Positions 13,742 to 22,696 of a DNA stretch of 39,364 nt are shown in pieces. The stretch is from a virus. The position numbers and the translations under genes are program-made. A model generated the notes under the pieces. It saw nothing but the letters and a program-made list of their open reading frames with translations, had not been told where the DNA came from and did not search any database. The stretch spans positions 1 through 39,364 of the IMG/VR virus record IMGVR_UViG_3300006854_000165; one strand, written 5' to 3'. Numbering within the stretch: the stretch's first letter is position 1; each line of letters opens with the position of its first letter.

Positions 13742-15013
13742 ATGCCCTTGGACCTTACCTCATATGACCCGATGCTGAAGGAGCACTACGCTCCGGGCGT
13801 CGTGGCCAATCTCGCCTACCAGAAGAACAAAGCTCTGGGCATGGTGAACAAGTCGAACAAGAAGCCCGGCGGCGGCCGTGAGTGGGTGCAGCCCATCCAG
13901 ATCACGCTCCCCGGCGGCGGCGCCTCTGTGTTCGCGACCGCGCTCAACGCGCTCACCGGCAGCAACGCCTCGCAGTACGCCGCGTTCCTCGTGCGGCGCG
14001 CTCGCCACTACCGCATCGGACGCGTCGACAACGAGACCATCGAGGCGACCGCAGATGGCGACATGGACGCATTCGAGCCGGCGTTCGATGAGTTCGACCG
14101 GCTGATGCAGGCGGAGGGGAATTACCTCAACTTCCGCTTCTTCCGCAGCCGCTCGGGTCACATCGCGCGCATGACGAACACCGCATTCGCCACGCCAATC
14201 ATGACCCTCGATGATGCTGCTGGGACCTGGGGCGTCGTCAAGAACGACACCATCATCCTGTCCGCCGGCGCCGGCGACACGGTGCAGACCATCAAGGCCG
14301 GCACGCTCACCGTCGCGAGCGTCCAGCGCTCCGCCGGCACCATCACGTTCACCGGCAACATCTCCGCCGGTGTCGCCACCGCCGCCACGAACGATTTCGT
14401 GTTTTTGAACGGCGATGCTATTACGAACGCAAGCGCCACGAATGGTCTCGCGCCGGCCGGTCTCATCGACTGGTTCCCGGATACCGCGCCCACCGCGACG
14501 CTGTTCTATGGCGTCGATCGCAGCGTCGAGCCGGAGCTGCTGGGTGGCATCCGGGTCGATGGCACGGACGGGCGGCCCATCCACGAGCTCCTCGTCGACA
14601 TGGTGCAGGAGGTCGACAACATCGGTGGCGAGCCGACCATCGTGTTCGCGAACCCGCGCGCGCTCGGCTCGCTCACGAAGCAGCTCGAGGGCAAGTGGGT
14701 CATCGACCAGGCGGCCGGGTACGGCGGGTCGAAGATCCCGCAGATCGGCTACAAGGGCTGGCAGGTCACGATGGAGGGCCACGAGCTTACCATCTACTCG
14801 GACCGGTGCTGCCAGACGAAGCGCGTCTGGATGCTCTCGATGGACACCATCACCATGTTCAGCGCCGGCCAAGCGCCGAACTTCCTCCAGAAGCGTGCCG
14901 GGTCGATCATCAAGGTCTCCGAGACCGCGGATGCGTACGAGAGCCGCGTCGGCGAGTACATGAACTTCTCGTGCAAGGCGCCCGGCTGGAACGTCAACGG
15001 GCAGCTGAGCTGA
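13742..15013 (+). CDS. Major capsid protein
   Basis: 423 residues, 11 bp after the scaffold gene. A helical N-terminus (DPMLKEHYAPGVVANLAYQK) is followed by a long helix region (FEPAFDEFDRLMQAEGNYLN), an inserted beta-domain with repeated Gly/Thr strands (about 155-240), and a C-terminal block with VVDMVQEVDNIGG-like helix and SDRCCQTKRVWMLSMDTITM. This pattern and position suggest an HK97-fold coat protein of the type seen in many uncultured podoviruses. The fold is inferred. Confidence 0.85.
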   Translation: MPLDLTSYDPMLKEHYAPGVVANLAYQKNKALGMVNKSNKKPGGGREWVQPIQITLPGGGASVFATALNALTGSNASQYAAFLVRRARHYRIGRVDNETIEATADGDMDAFEPAFDEFDRLMQAEGNYLNFRFFRSRSGHIARMTNTAFATPIMTLDDAAGTWGVVKNDTIILSAGAGDTVQTIKAGTLTVASVQRSAGTITFTGNISAGVATAATNDFVFLNGDAITNASATNGLAPAGLIDWFPDTAPTATLFYGVDRSVEPELLGGIRVDGTDGRPIHELLVDMVQEVDNIGGEPTIVFANPRALGSLTKQLEGKWVIDQAAGYGGSKIPQIGYKGWQVTMEGHELTIYSDRCCQTKRVWMLSMDTITMFSAGQAPNFLQKRAGSIIKVSETADAYESRVGEYMNFSCKAPGWNVNGQLS

Positions 15014-15025
15014 AAGGAGCACCCA

Positions 15026-15445
15026 GTGCAAGGCTCAGGTGGATGGGACACAAAGGACTACCCGATGAACATGCAGAGGTACCGCCTCGCTGTTCTTGGG
15101 GCCGGTGCTGCTGCGCCGGTGCGTCCAACGAGCGGGCTCGTCCCACCGCTCTTCCCCACAAAGGCGAACGTGCTCTCGTTGCTCGCCGCTGAGATTCCCA
15201 CGCGCTCGGGCGCCGGCATCTACGGGCTAACCGTGGCGTCGAAGTACCAGATGGTGTCGTGGCTCGACGCGCAAGTGTCGTGCTTCGGCGCCGCTGGTCT
15301 CTTTGGTCAGGTGAGCGCGTACAACCCCCTCACGCGCGCTCTCACCCTGCGAACGTTCGTGGCCGGCACCCCGACCGACCTCACGGCAACTGACCTCGTG
15401 GTCATCTCGATCAGCGGCTGCGACTCCAGCACCATCTTCCCGTAG
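15026..15445 (+). CDS. Hypothetical head-module protein
   Basis: 139 residues from GTG 15026 with an AAAGGAG site. After a short Gly-rich start it contains PPLFPTKANVLSLLAAEIPT, beta-rich sequence, and TLRTFVAGTPTDLTATDLVV near the end. It resembles small beta-barrel virion proteins that decorate or cement the capsid, and its place right after the coat gene fits. The role is inferred from position and composition. Confidence 0.65.
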   Translation: MQGSGGWDTKDYPMNMQRYRLAVLGAGAAAPVRPTSGLVPPLFPTKANVLSLLAAEIPTRSGAGIYGLTVASKYQMVSWLDAQVSCFGAAGLFGQVSAYNPLTRALTLRTFVAGTPTDLTATDLVVISISGCDSSTIFP

Positions 15446-15448
15446 ACC

Positions 15449-16147
15449 ATGTACACCCGAACCTTCGCCCAGTTCTCGGACGCCGTGCAAAAGCTCGGCG
15501 GCTGGGAGAACAGCATCGACATCACCCCGGATGTCCTCCTGCAGGTCATCAACGATGCCTTGGTCGAAGGCTACGACACCATGGTCCAGAAGTGGGCTGA
15601 CTACTACACGCTTGACACAACGCTGACGCTCGTCGCAGGGCAGGACACCTATTCGCTGGCGAGCGTCAGCGCGAACTTCTACAAGCTGCGTCATGTCGAC
15701 GTGTCGCCAGACGGATCGCGGTTCTATCGCGCGTATCCCTACGACCTCGACACGCAGCACATCTACACCGCGCAGGTCGCGAACACGATGCATGGCATCC
15801 GCTACCGGGTGCAGGCGCAGAACCTCATCTTCGCGCCCAAGCCAACCGCCGGGGTGGCGAAGCTCTACTACATCCCACAGCCGCAGCAGTTCGCGTCCAC
15901 GGCGGATGTGACCGCTCTCCAGTTCGACGTTCCGGCGGAGGCGCGGCTCGTGGTGCACATCGCCCATCGCGATCTGCTCGAGCGCTCTGACCTATCCACG
16001 GTGAGCGCAGAGCGGCAGATCGAGCGGCTCGTCAGCAAGCTCCAGGTTGCCGCCGACGCGCGCGATGCCGGCGAGGCGTTCTCCCTGCTCGACAATCCGA
16101 ACCGCGACGAGCTCGGAAGCTACGCGTTCGACGGGTGGGACTGGTAA
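15449..16147 (+). CDS. Head-to-tail adaptor (connector) protein
   Basis: 232 residues. It begins with a helix-rich part (FAQFSDAVQKLGGW, LLQVINDALVEGYDTMVQKW) and a beta part (LVAGQDTYSLASVSANFYKL, FYRAYPYDL), then a helical end with ERLVSKLQVAADARDAGEAF. The LVAGQDTYxL and KLRHVDV pattern is seen in podovirus neck/adaptor proteins that sit under the portal. Position after the capsid genes agrees. The next gene starts in its stop codon (TAATG). Confidence 0.72.
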   Translation: MYTRTFAQFSDAVQKLGGWENSIDITPDVLLQVINDALVEGYDTMVQKWADYYTLDTTLTLVAGQDTYSLASVSANFYKLRHVDVSPDGSRFYRAYPYDLDTQHIYTAQVANTMHGIRYRVQAQNLIFAPKPTAGVAKLYYIPQPQQFASTADVTALQFDVPAEARLVVHIAHRDLLERSDLSTVSAERQIERLVSKLQVAADARDAGEAFSLLDNPNRDELGSYAFDGWDW

Positions 16148-16947
16148 TGCCGGCGACGCGGCCCGTGCGGCCCGCAGCCGGCGACGCCCTCGCGGTCGGA
16201 CAGGTCGACGACCAGCCGACGAACCGCAACTTCACGACCATCGTGGCCAGCCTGAACGCTGCCCGACAGCGCTTGTCGGATGTCGAAGAGGGGGCCCGGT
16301 GGCTTGGGCGAAAGTTGTTCTCGAGCTCGTCCACGTACACCCCAGCAGCCGGGACCACGCTCGTGCTCGTGCGCATGGTCGGTGGCGGCGGTGGCGGCGG
16401 TGGCGGCGGTGGCGGGGTGGCGGGCAACGCGGTCGGCGGCGGCGGCGGGTCCGGCGTGTACCTGGAGCTTCGGGTCAGCTCGGCCACGGGGATCACCGGC
16501 GGACCTGTCACGATCGGCGCGGCCGGCGCGGCCGGCGCGAACACCGGCGGCACCGGCGGCACCGGTGGCGACACCAGCTTGGTGCTCAACGGCACGACCT
16601 ACACGGCACGAGGTGGGACCGGGGGGGCGGGCTCCCCCAACTCAGCCGGCGCTCAGGCACCCCTCCCTGGCGCGCCGCAGACCGGAAGCTCACTAGCGGA
16701 CGTCACGGCCGGGACCGCGGGCATGCATGGCCGCTGGACTCCATCGGATGGCGCGTTCTACGGTGGCAACGGCGGCTCGAGCCCATTCGGGGGCGGCGGG
16801 AGGCCGGTGAACGGCGCGAGCGCGGGTGACTCAGGGACGGGCAAGGGAAGCGGGGGCGGCGGGGCGGCGGCGAACAACAGCGGCGTGGGCCAGACCGGGG
16901 GCGCCGGGATGCCTGGCGTCGTGATCATCGACGAGTACACGGAGTGA
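16147..16947 (+). CDS. Glycine-rich tail appendage or adhesin
   Basis: 266 residues. The first 75 residues form an attachment domain (PTNRNFTTIVASLNAARQRL) and a strand region ending VLVRMVGGG. After that come a run of 12 glycines and many Gly-rich strands (AGAAGANTGGTGGTGGD, YGGNGGSSPFGGGG), ending GGAGMPGVVIIDEYTE. This is the composition of phage tip proteins with polyglycine-II sandwich domains, whose loops bind receptors. ATG 16147 overlaps the previous stop. Simple G-rich codons here are prone to slippage. Receptor-binding is inferred from family habit. Confidence 0.75.
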   Translation: MPATRPVRPAAGDALAVGQVDDQPTNRNFTTIVASLNAARQRLSDVEEGARWLGRKLFSSSSTYTPAAGTTLVLVRMVGGGGGGGGGGGGVAGNAVGGGGGSGVYLELRVSSATGITGGPVTIGAAGAAGANTGGTGGTGGDTSLVLNGTTYTARGGTGGAGSPNSAGAQAPLPGAPQTGSSLADVTAGTAGMHGRWTPSDGAFYGGNGGSSPFGGGGRPVNGASAGDSGTGKGSGGGGAAANNSGVGQTGGAGMPGVVIIDEYTE

Positions 16948-16948
16948 C

Positions 16949-18031
16949 ATGACCACCACACCGAACATGGGTCTCGTCCTGCCGGACGACCACGCCTCCA
17001 CGGATGTGTGGGGCGCGCTCCTCAACGCCATCTCCACCCGGATCGACCTCCACAGCCACACGACCGGGCTCGGCGTCAAAGTCCCGGCCGCGGGGCTCGA
17101 CATCAACGCCGACGTCTCCTGGGCCAGCGGCGGGACCAGCCACGCCATCACCGACCTCACGGCGATCGACTTCAAGCCCGGGGCAGTGCCGACCGCGCTC
17201 GCCGCTGCGTTCTTCGTGTCCGACGGGACCTCCGGGCTCAGCGCCAACGAACTATACTTCCGCTCGACCGCCGGAACGAACATCAAGGTCACCGCAGGCT
17301 CAGCGCTCAACGTTGCCGCGTTCACTGGGGGTATCGGCGGCGATTACGCCTCGGTGGGAGCGCTAGAGATCTTCGACGACGCCACCGACTCCTACTGGTT
17401 CCAGCAGCAGGTCGGCTCGGCAGTGCGACAGTACGCGCGGTTGCGCAGCGCTGACCTCGACCTGTTCGAGTTCAAGGCGAACCCGGCAGCCGGCGTGCCC
17501 ACGAACCGGGTGCGCCTGAAGTCACCCGCCGCGCTCGCTGCAAGCTACGACCTGACCTGGATGGCGGCGCTGCACACCGCGGGGACACGGCCGATGACCG
17601 TGACATCCGCAGGCGTGATCGGCGCGAGTGCAGACCCGATCGTCTTCAACTTCGGACTGGCCACGGCCATCAGTGGATCCCCTGTAATCACTTCTCTTGG
17701 ATTCGCATTGGGAACTGCGTCAGCTGTGCATTGTCCGTGCGTCCACACCGTGAACCAGAATGCGTCGTCATGGTCGGTGTTCATCAATAAGATATCCGGC
17801 GCTGGTACGACGTGCACGGCGAACTTCATCGAAGTCGACACGACTACCGGCGCTGCGACCACCATCAGCTCGAATTCCTCGGCGGTGGCGGGCGCTACCA
17901 AGGTTACGCTGACCAACAACCTCGCCGGCATCAGCAACGTGCTCGCGGCTGGAAAGACCTATCATCTCACGGTCGCTGAAAGCGGTCCGGGGTCTGGGGA
18001 CGTCGTCTACTCATGGTCGATAAATCCATGA
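16949..18031 (+). CDS. Tail fibre protein
   Basis: 360 residues. The N-terminus (TPNMGLVLPDDHASTDVWGA then LNAISTRIDLHSH) is a common attachment motif of phage fibre proteins. The body is Thr/Ser/Ala/Gly-rich and beta-dominated (LSANELYFRSTAGTNIKVTA), and the end is a strand-rich tip (YHLTVAESGPGSGDVVYSWS). It starts 1 nt after the glycine-rich appendage gene and ends 2 nt before the opposite-strand gene 18034-18381. From about 17650 the codons are less GC-rich than before, which may mark a swapped tip domain. Confidence 0.78.
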   Translation: MTTTPNMGLVLPDDHASTDVWGALLNAISTRIDLHSHTTGLGVKVPAAGLDINADVSWASGGTSHAITDLTAIDFKPGAVPTALAAAFFVSDGTSGLSANELYFRSTAGTNIKVTAGSALNVAAFTGGIGGDYASVGALEIFDDATDSYWFQQQVGSAVRQYARLRSADLDLFEFKANPAAGVPTNRVRLKSPAALAASYDLTWMAALHTAGTRPMTVTSAGVIGASADPIVFNFGLATAISGSPVITSLGFALGTASAVHCPCVHTVNQNASSWSVFINKISGAGTTCTANFIEVDTTTGAATTISSNSSAVAGATKVTLTNNLAGISNVLAAGKTYHLTVAESGPGSGDVVYSWSINP

Positions 18032-18033
18032 GG

Positions 18034-18381
18034 TCAGTGCCCGAACATGCCGGTTCGTGGTGCGTTGTCCATGACCGTGCGCGCCTGGACTGCGGTGACC
18101 GCGACCGGTATCACCGAACGCCATCGTGGCGGGAGAACCATCCACAACACGAAGTTGATGGCGATCGTCGATGCGAAGTAGGCGTCTACACCCCGCGTAT
18201 CGGGTGTTGGACCCAGGATAGGGTTGTCCTCTTCCATGCCGGCCCACCCGCGCTCGGCCATGCCGCGGGTCTGCGACCAGTCCCACGCAAGCATAGCGGT
18301 GCTCGTGATCAGCGTCGAACGGTCGAACGAGCGAGCAGAGCACCCGGCCATCAGCGCCACAACCAGCATGAGGATTTGCAT
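18034..18381 (-). CDS. Opposite-strand putative lipoprotein, DWxQTR/NPILG family
   Basis: 115 residues. An N-terminal signal with a lipobox (LVVALMAGC) predicts a lipidated Cys16. The body has DWSQTR, then DNPILGPTP, VDAYFASTIAINFVLW and a final conserved Asn region. These blocks match a small membrane-associated protein family of unknown function that occurs in phages and bacteria (DWAQTR, ENPILGxHP, VDxYFA). It is on the minus strand between two late plus-strand genes, so it was probably added separately and may act at the host envelope. No promoter with the TTGACA layout is seen upstream. Confidence 0.72.
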   Translation of the reverse strand: MQILMLVVALMAGCSARSFDRSTLITSTAMLAWDWSQTRGMAERGWAGMEEDNPILGPTPDTRGVDAYFASTIAINFVLWMVLPPRWRSVIPVAVTAVQARTVMDNAPRTGMFGH

Positions 18382-18395
18382 GCGGGGATGGTGTC

Positions 18396-21300
18396 ATGCC
18401 AGTGACGCCTACGCCACTGCCAATCCGATTCGGGGGCGGTGTCGACACCGATACCGAGTCCAAACAAGTCCCGGTCACACAGCTACTCGACTTGCAGAAT
18501 GCCGTGTTCGATAAGGCTGCGACTCTCAAGAAGCGCAATGGATATGAGTCATTGTCGCTCAGCATTCAATCCGCAGCCGGAGACATCGCCAACGCGCGCG
18601 GGCTCGCGTCACGCGACGACGAGGTCATCCTATTTACGGACAAGAGGGCCTACTCACACAGGCCATCGAGCGATGAATGGGCGGACACCGGCGAGGTCGC
18701 AGCTACCACGCTGACAACGGTTCCGGTGGCGCGCACGGGGACGTGGCAGACGCAGCCCGATGTCGCCGAGCGCAATGGCATCCGCGTGACCGCCTGGGAG
18801 GACTCTCGCGGCGGCGTGTGGTGCTCGGTGTTCGAGCAGTCGACCGGGCGCATGTTGCTCTCACAACAGCAGCTCGACTCGAGCACGAACGCGCGCAACG
18901 TCCGCTGTCTCGCGGTGGGCGAGGTGATCCATGTGCTGTGGACGCGGCAGGACTTGGGCTTCGTCCAGCTCGCGTTGATCAACCCAGCACAGCCAGCGCT
19001 AGCTCCAGCGGTGAGCGTCCTAGTGAGCGACTTGGATGGAGCTCGTCCGTTCTACGATGCTGAGGCGGCCCCCTTCGCGCCGGCCGGCTCGTTCGTGCGT
19101 CCGGGCATCATCGCCTGGTGCGCGCCGACCTCGCCCCCCAACATCCTCGGCTACAAGGTCGCGTACATCGCGCCGGACGGGACCATCGGCTCACCGGTGA
19201 GCGGCCTACCATCTGCGGTCGAACTGCCCAGTGCGGCATCCACCGGTCCGCTGGCGATCGCCCACAGCCCGACCTTCGAGGCCATCGGTATCGCGGCCGT
19301 CAGCGGCTCGACCCGCATCGTGACGACCTACATCGATGACCTGAGCTTCGCGAGCTTCGCGACGTTCACTTCGCCGGTGGCCGCCGCCGGATATGCGCGT
19401 GTCGCCTTCAACTGGGGGGCGACGCTGGCAAGCGGAACCATCGGCGGATGGTGGTGCGCCGAGCAGAACGCAACCGTCACCGATCGAGCGGTGCTCGACA
19501 GCGCTCAGCTCGATATCATCCTCGGCATCAACACCCATGGCCCGGTGACCAGCCTGCGAGGGCACAACCTGGTCTCTCGCGCCTTCCATGACGGCGGTCC
19601 GGCGACATCTGTGGCGAGCCCGCAGGGTGGGGACGTGTACGTGTTCATCGCGCACACCGTCCGCTTCTTCCCCTACGTGGCCTGCTTGCGGCTGTCCGAC
19701 GACAGCGGCATCAGCTCGCCGGGCAACACCATCATCTCGCGCGTGCTTCCCGGCGAGGCGAGCGGGCTCATCATGCGCCCCACCGGGCCAGGAACGCGGG
19801 CATGGTCTCAGCATCTGCCGAGCGTGATGGCGGTCGACCTCGCGGACACCGACCAGTTCTCGCGTGTGCATGCGGTCTGCGTGCCCTATCGCATCCAGCT
19901 GGCATCTGCGAACGGCGACCAGTTCAGTGAACAGGGCATCAAGCTCTGCACGCTCAACTGCCTGGCGCCATACCGGGCGGTGCAGTTCGGGCGTGGGCTC
20001 TACCTGTCATCGTCGTCGCCCCAGCATTACGACGGTGAGGCGTGGCATGAAGCCGACTTTCACACGGCACCGGACCTCGGGTTCTCAACCTCGGGCGTGC
20101 CGACCGCGCTGAGCACGCAGGTCGCGCTGGGCGGCGCGGGCGCGATCCCAAATGGGTCGTACATCTACGCGGCTTGGTACGAGACACAGGATGCGCAAGG
20201 TGAGGTGCATCGCGGTCCGGTCGGAGTGAAGTTTCTGTTCACGGTCACCGGCGGTCCGCAGAAGGTGACGTTGACGATCCCGACGTGTCGGCTCTCGCGG
20301 TTCGGCAACGTGCGCATCTGCATCGCCCGGTCGGAGGTCGGGGCGACCGGCACCGATGCCAGCATCCCTCTCTACCGCATCACCGACGTCGATCCGACGG
20401 TGAGCACGGGCGATAACCGCTTCGTTGTGAATGACTTCACCGTCGACACGGTGACCTTCACCGACAACCTCACCGACATCCAGGTGCGCGCGCGCGAGCC
20501 GCTGTACACGAACGGCGGCGTGCTCAGCAACGCGCCGGCATCGTGGAGCGGTGAGGTCATCGCAGCGGGCAAGAACCGCATCTTCTGGCTCGACTCCACC
20601 GACCAGCGCATCGTGCGGTTCTCCCAACTTCTCGCCGATGATGTGGCGCTGCAGGCGCCCGTGGACCTCGCGTTGCGCGTGGACCAGGCCGGCGGACCGG
20701 TCACGGCGATCGCCATCATGGATGACGGGGTCTACCCACTCTGCGACACAGCCGTCTTCGTGTTCTCGGGTCCCGGGCCGGACGACAGCGGCACGCCGGT
20801 GAACGGCGGGTTCTCGCCGAGTGACATCGTCACCACGGATGCCGGCTGCTCCTCATCGGGGAGCGTGTGCGATACGCCGGTCGGCGTGATGTTCCAGTCG
20901 CGCAAGGGCATCGTGCTACTCGGCCGAGATCGCCAGCTCCGCGACGTCGGGACGATGGTGTCGGGATACGACTCGCAGACCGTATCGCGGATGACGCTGC
21001 TCCCTGACAGGCAGAGCGTCATCGCGCTCACCGCGAGCGGTCGCTCGTTGCTGTGGGACTACCGGAGGAACCAGTGGTCGACCTTCACCAATCATGAGGG
21101 CCTTGATGCAGTCGTCGTCGACAATACGTACCACTATCTCCGCAACGACTCGAGGGTGTTTCGCGAGACCCGCGGCGCGTATCGCGATGACAACCAGCAG
21201 ATCCCGATGCTCATCGAGACCGCGCAGCTCCACTTCGCGCAGTTTCTGCAGAGCTGGCAGCGCATCATCTGGGCGATGTTCCTGGGCGAGTGGAAATCTC

Positions 21301-21629
21301 CGCACACGCTGCGGGTCCGGTTCAGGCTCGACTACAACACCGCGTACTCGGCGCCGATCGACATCGACGTGAACAGCAACTGGAACCCTTCGCTCTATGG
21401 TGTCGGCCCCTACGGCGTGGGCGCATACGGCGGCCCGGGGCTCGACGGGACGCGGTACCAGCGCTCGCTGCACATCAACCGGCGCTGCCAGTCCATCTCG
21501 TTCCAGATCAGCGACGTCGAGGCGCTCGGCGATGCCGGGGCGAGCTTCGAGCTGAGCGAGTTGCTTATCGTCGGTGGCGTGCTGTCCTCTCGGATTCCGA
21601 TCGGCGCTGCACGCGCAGGAGGTTCCTGA
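18396..21629 (+). CDS. Large tail hub or stabilisation protein
   Basis: 1077 residues. The start (FGGGVDTDTESKQVP then QNAVFDKAATLKKRNGYESL) is the signature of large podovirus tail proteins that form the tail tube and hub below the adaptor. The middle has many beta-propeller-like repeats (VTAWEDSRGGVWCSVFEQ, FVQLALINPAQPALAP), and the C-terminal third contains MLLPDRQSVIALTASGRSLL-like and WSTFTNHEGL segments, again propeller-like. The C-terminus is beta-rich and contains YGVGPYGVGAYGGPG. No catalytic motif seen. It overlaps the next gene as TGATG. Confidence 0.78.
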   Translation: MPVTPTPLPIRFGGGVDTDTESKQVPVTQLLDLQNAVFDKAATLKKRNGYESLSLSIQSAAGDIANARGLASRDDEVILFTDKRAYSHRPSSDEWADTGEVAATTLTTVPVARTGTWQTQPDVAERNGIRVTAWEDSRGGVWCSVFEQSTGRMLLSQQQLDSSTNARNVRCLAVGEVIHVLWTRQDLGFVQLALINPAQPALAPAVSVLVSDLDGARPFYDAEAAPFAPAGSFVRPGIIAWCAPTSPPNILGYKVAYIAPDGTIGSPVSGLPSAVELPSAASTGPLAIAHSPTFEAIGIAAVSGSTRIVTTYIDDLSFASFATFTSPVAAAGYARVAFNWGATLASGTIGGWWCAEQNATVTDRAVLDSAQLDIILGINTHGPVTSLRGHNLVSRAFHDGGPATSVASPQGGDVYVFIAHTVRFFPYVACLRLSDDSGISSPGNTIISRVLPGEASGLIMRPTGPGTRAWSQHLPSVMAVDLADTDQFSRVHAVCVPYRIQLASANGDQFSEQGIKLCTLNCLAPYRAVQFGRGLYLSSSSPQHYDGEAWHEADFHTAPDLGFSTSGVPTALSTQVALGGAGAIPNGSYIYAAWYETQDAQGEVHRGPVGVKFLFTVTGGPQKVTLTIPTCRLSRFGNVRICIARSEVGATGTDASIPLYRITDVDPTVSTGDNRFVVNDFTVDTVTFTDNLTDIQVRAREPLYTNGGVLSNAPASWSGEVIAAGKNRIFWLDSTDQRIVRFSQLLADDVALQAPVDLALRVDQAGGPVTAIAIMDDGVYPLCDTAVFVFSGPGPDDSGTPVNGGFSPSDIVTTDAGCSSSGSVCDTPVGVMFQSRKGIVLLGRDRQLRDVGTMVSGYDSQTVSRMTLLPDRQSVIALTASGRSLLWDYRRNQWSTFTNHEGLDAVVVDNTYHYLRNDSRVFRETRGAYRDDNQQIPMLIETAQLHFAQFLQSWQRIIWAMFLGEWKSPHTLRVRFRLDYNTAYSAPIDIDVNSNWNPSLYGVGPYGVGAYGGPGLDGTRYQRSLHINRRCQSISFQISDVEALGDAGASFELSELLIVGGVLSSRIPIGAARAGGS

Positions 21630-22696
21630 TGTCCTGGTATGATCAGTTCGACATCCGCAAGTTCTTCGACCCGGCCGGCCTGGCGACGACGCCGACGAAC
21701 CACGCGCCGACGCAGTATCAGGATGCCGGGAAGCTCAACGGCTTCATCGACCAGGGGATGCTCGGCTTGACGAACCAGGCTGTGCCGCAGTCCCAGGCCG
21801 CCAACATGGGTCAGGGCGCCCAGCTGGAGCTCGGGAACGACCCGTTCCGCGCCGCACAGCTCCGGCAGATGGGCCAACTTCAGGGCATTGCCAGCGGCCA
21901 GCAGCAGGGTGCCGGCGAGCTCGCCGCCCAGCGCCAATACGCGAATGCCCAGGCGGCCCAGCAGGCGATGGCACGGTCCCAGCGCGGTCCCATGGCCGGG
22001 CTGGCGTACCGCAATGCGGCCAACCAGAGCGCCGCCCTCGGCTCCAGCGCGGCCGGCGCGGGCCAGCAGGCCGCACTCCAAGACCAAATGGGCGCGCAAG
22101 GTCTACTCGGCCAAGTCGGCGCCGCCGGTCGGGGCGCGGACATCGGCGTCGCCGGCCAGAACGCGGGGTTCCAGCAGCAGGCGGCGGGCCAGAACGCGGG
22201 GTTCCAGCAGCAGAACAACCTCGCGAACGCCCAGCTCCAGCAGCAGGGCCAGCAAATGAACAGCAACAACTACATGCAGTTGCTGAACCAGCTGGCCCAG
22301 CTGAACCAGACCAAGTACAACGCCGACGTGGGCGTGGGGGTGGGCCAGAACCAGGCCGCAGCCGCATCCTCGGGTGGCTTGCTATCCGGTCTTGGGGGTG
22401 CCATGGCGCTGTTCTCCGATGAGCGGCTCAAGACCGATGTCTCGGACGCCAGCGACGACATCGACGAGATGCTCGATGCGCTGTCACCCAAGAGCGGGCG
22501 CTACAAGGATCGGAAACACGGTGAAGGCGAATGGACCTGGGTCATGGCGCAAGACCTGCGCAAGAGTCGCGCGGGCGCGCGAATGGTCCAGGATACCGAC
22601 GACGGCCTGGCGGTTGATGCCGGGAAGGCCATCAGCACGCTCCTCGCGGCCGGCGCCCGGCTCAACAAGCGCCTGCGGAAGCTCGAGGAGCGCTGA
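21629..22696 (+). CDS. Ejection protein with S74-like C-terminal region
   Basis: 355 residues. Residues about 45-245 are Gln/Ala/Gly-rich low complexity with repeated AGQNAGFQQQ, typical of proteins ejected with podovirus DNA. From residue about 262 the sequence FSDERLKTDV, DALSPKSGRY, WVMAQDL and LNKRLRKLEE matches the start and helix of S74-type intramolecular chaperone domains (SDxRLK), which normally trim tail spikes. The segment is short (about 95 residues). Whether it cleaves is unknown; relatives use a Ser at the SDxR motif, present here. First of three consecutive ejection-type genes. Confidence 0.72.
   Translation: MSWYDQFDIRKFFDPAGLATTPTNHAPTQYQDAGKLNGFIDQGMLGLTNQAVPQSQAANMGQGAQLELGNDPFRAAQLRQMGQLQGIASGQQQGAGELAAQRQYANAQAAQQAMARSQRGPMAGLAYRNAANQSAALGSSAAGAGQQAALQDQMGAQGLLGQVGAAGRGADIGVAGQNAGFQQQAAGQNAGFQQQNNLANAQLQQQGQQMNSNNYMQLLNQLAQLNQTKYNADVGVGVGQNQAAAASSGGLLSGLGGAMALFSDERLKTDVSDASDDIDEMLDALSPKSGRYKDRKHGEGEWTWVMAQDLRKSRAGARMVQDTDDGLAVDAGKAISTLLAAGARLNKRLRKLEER

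Noticed and set aside
15609-15640. TTGACA within gene 15449-16147
   Set aside because: It encodes LDTT in a clear coding frame and no start codon follows at the characteristic distance.
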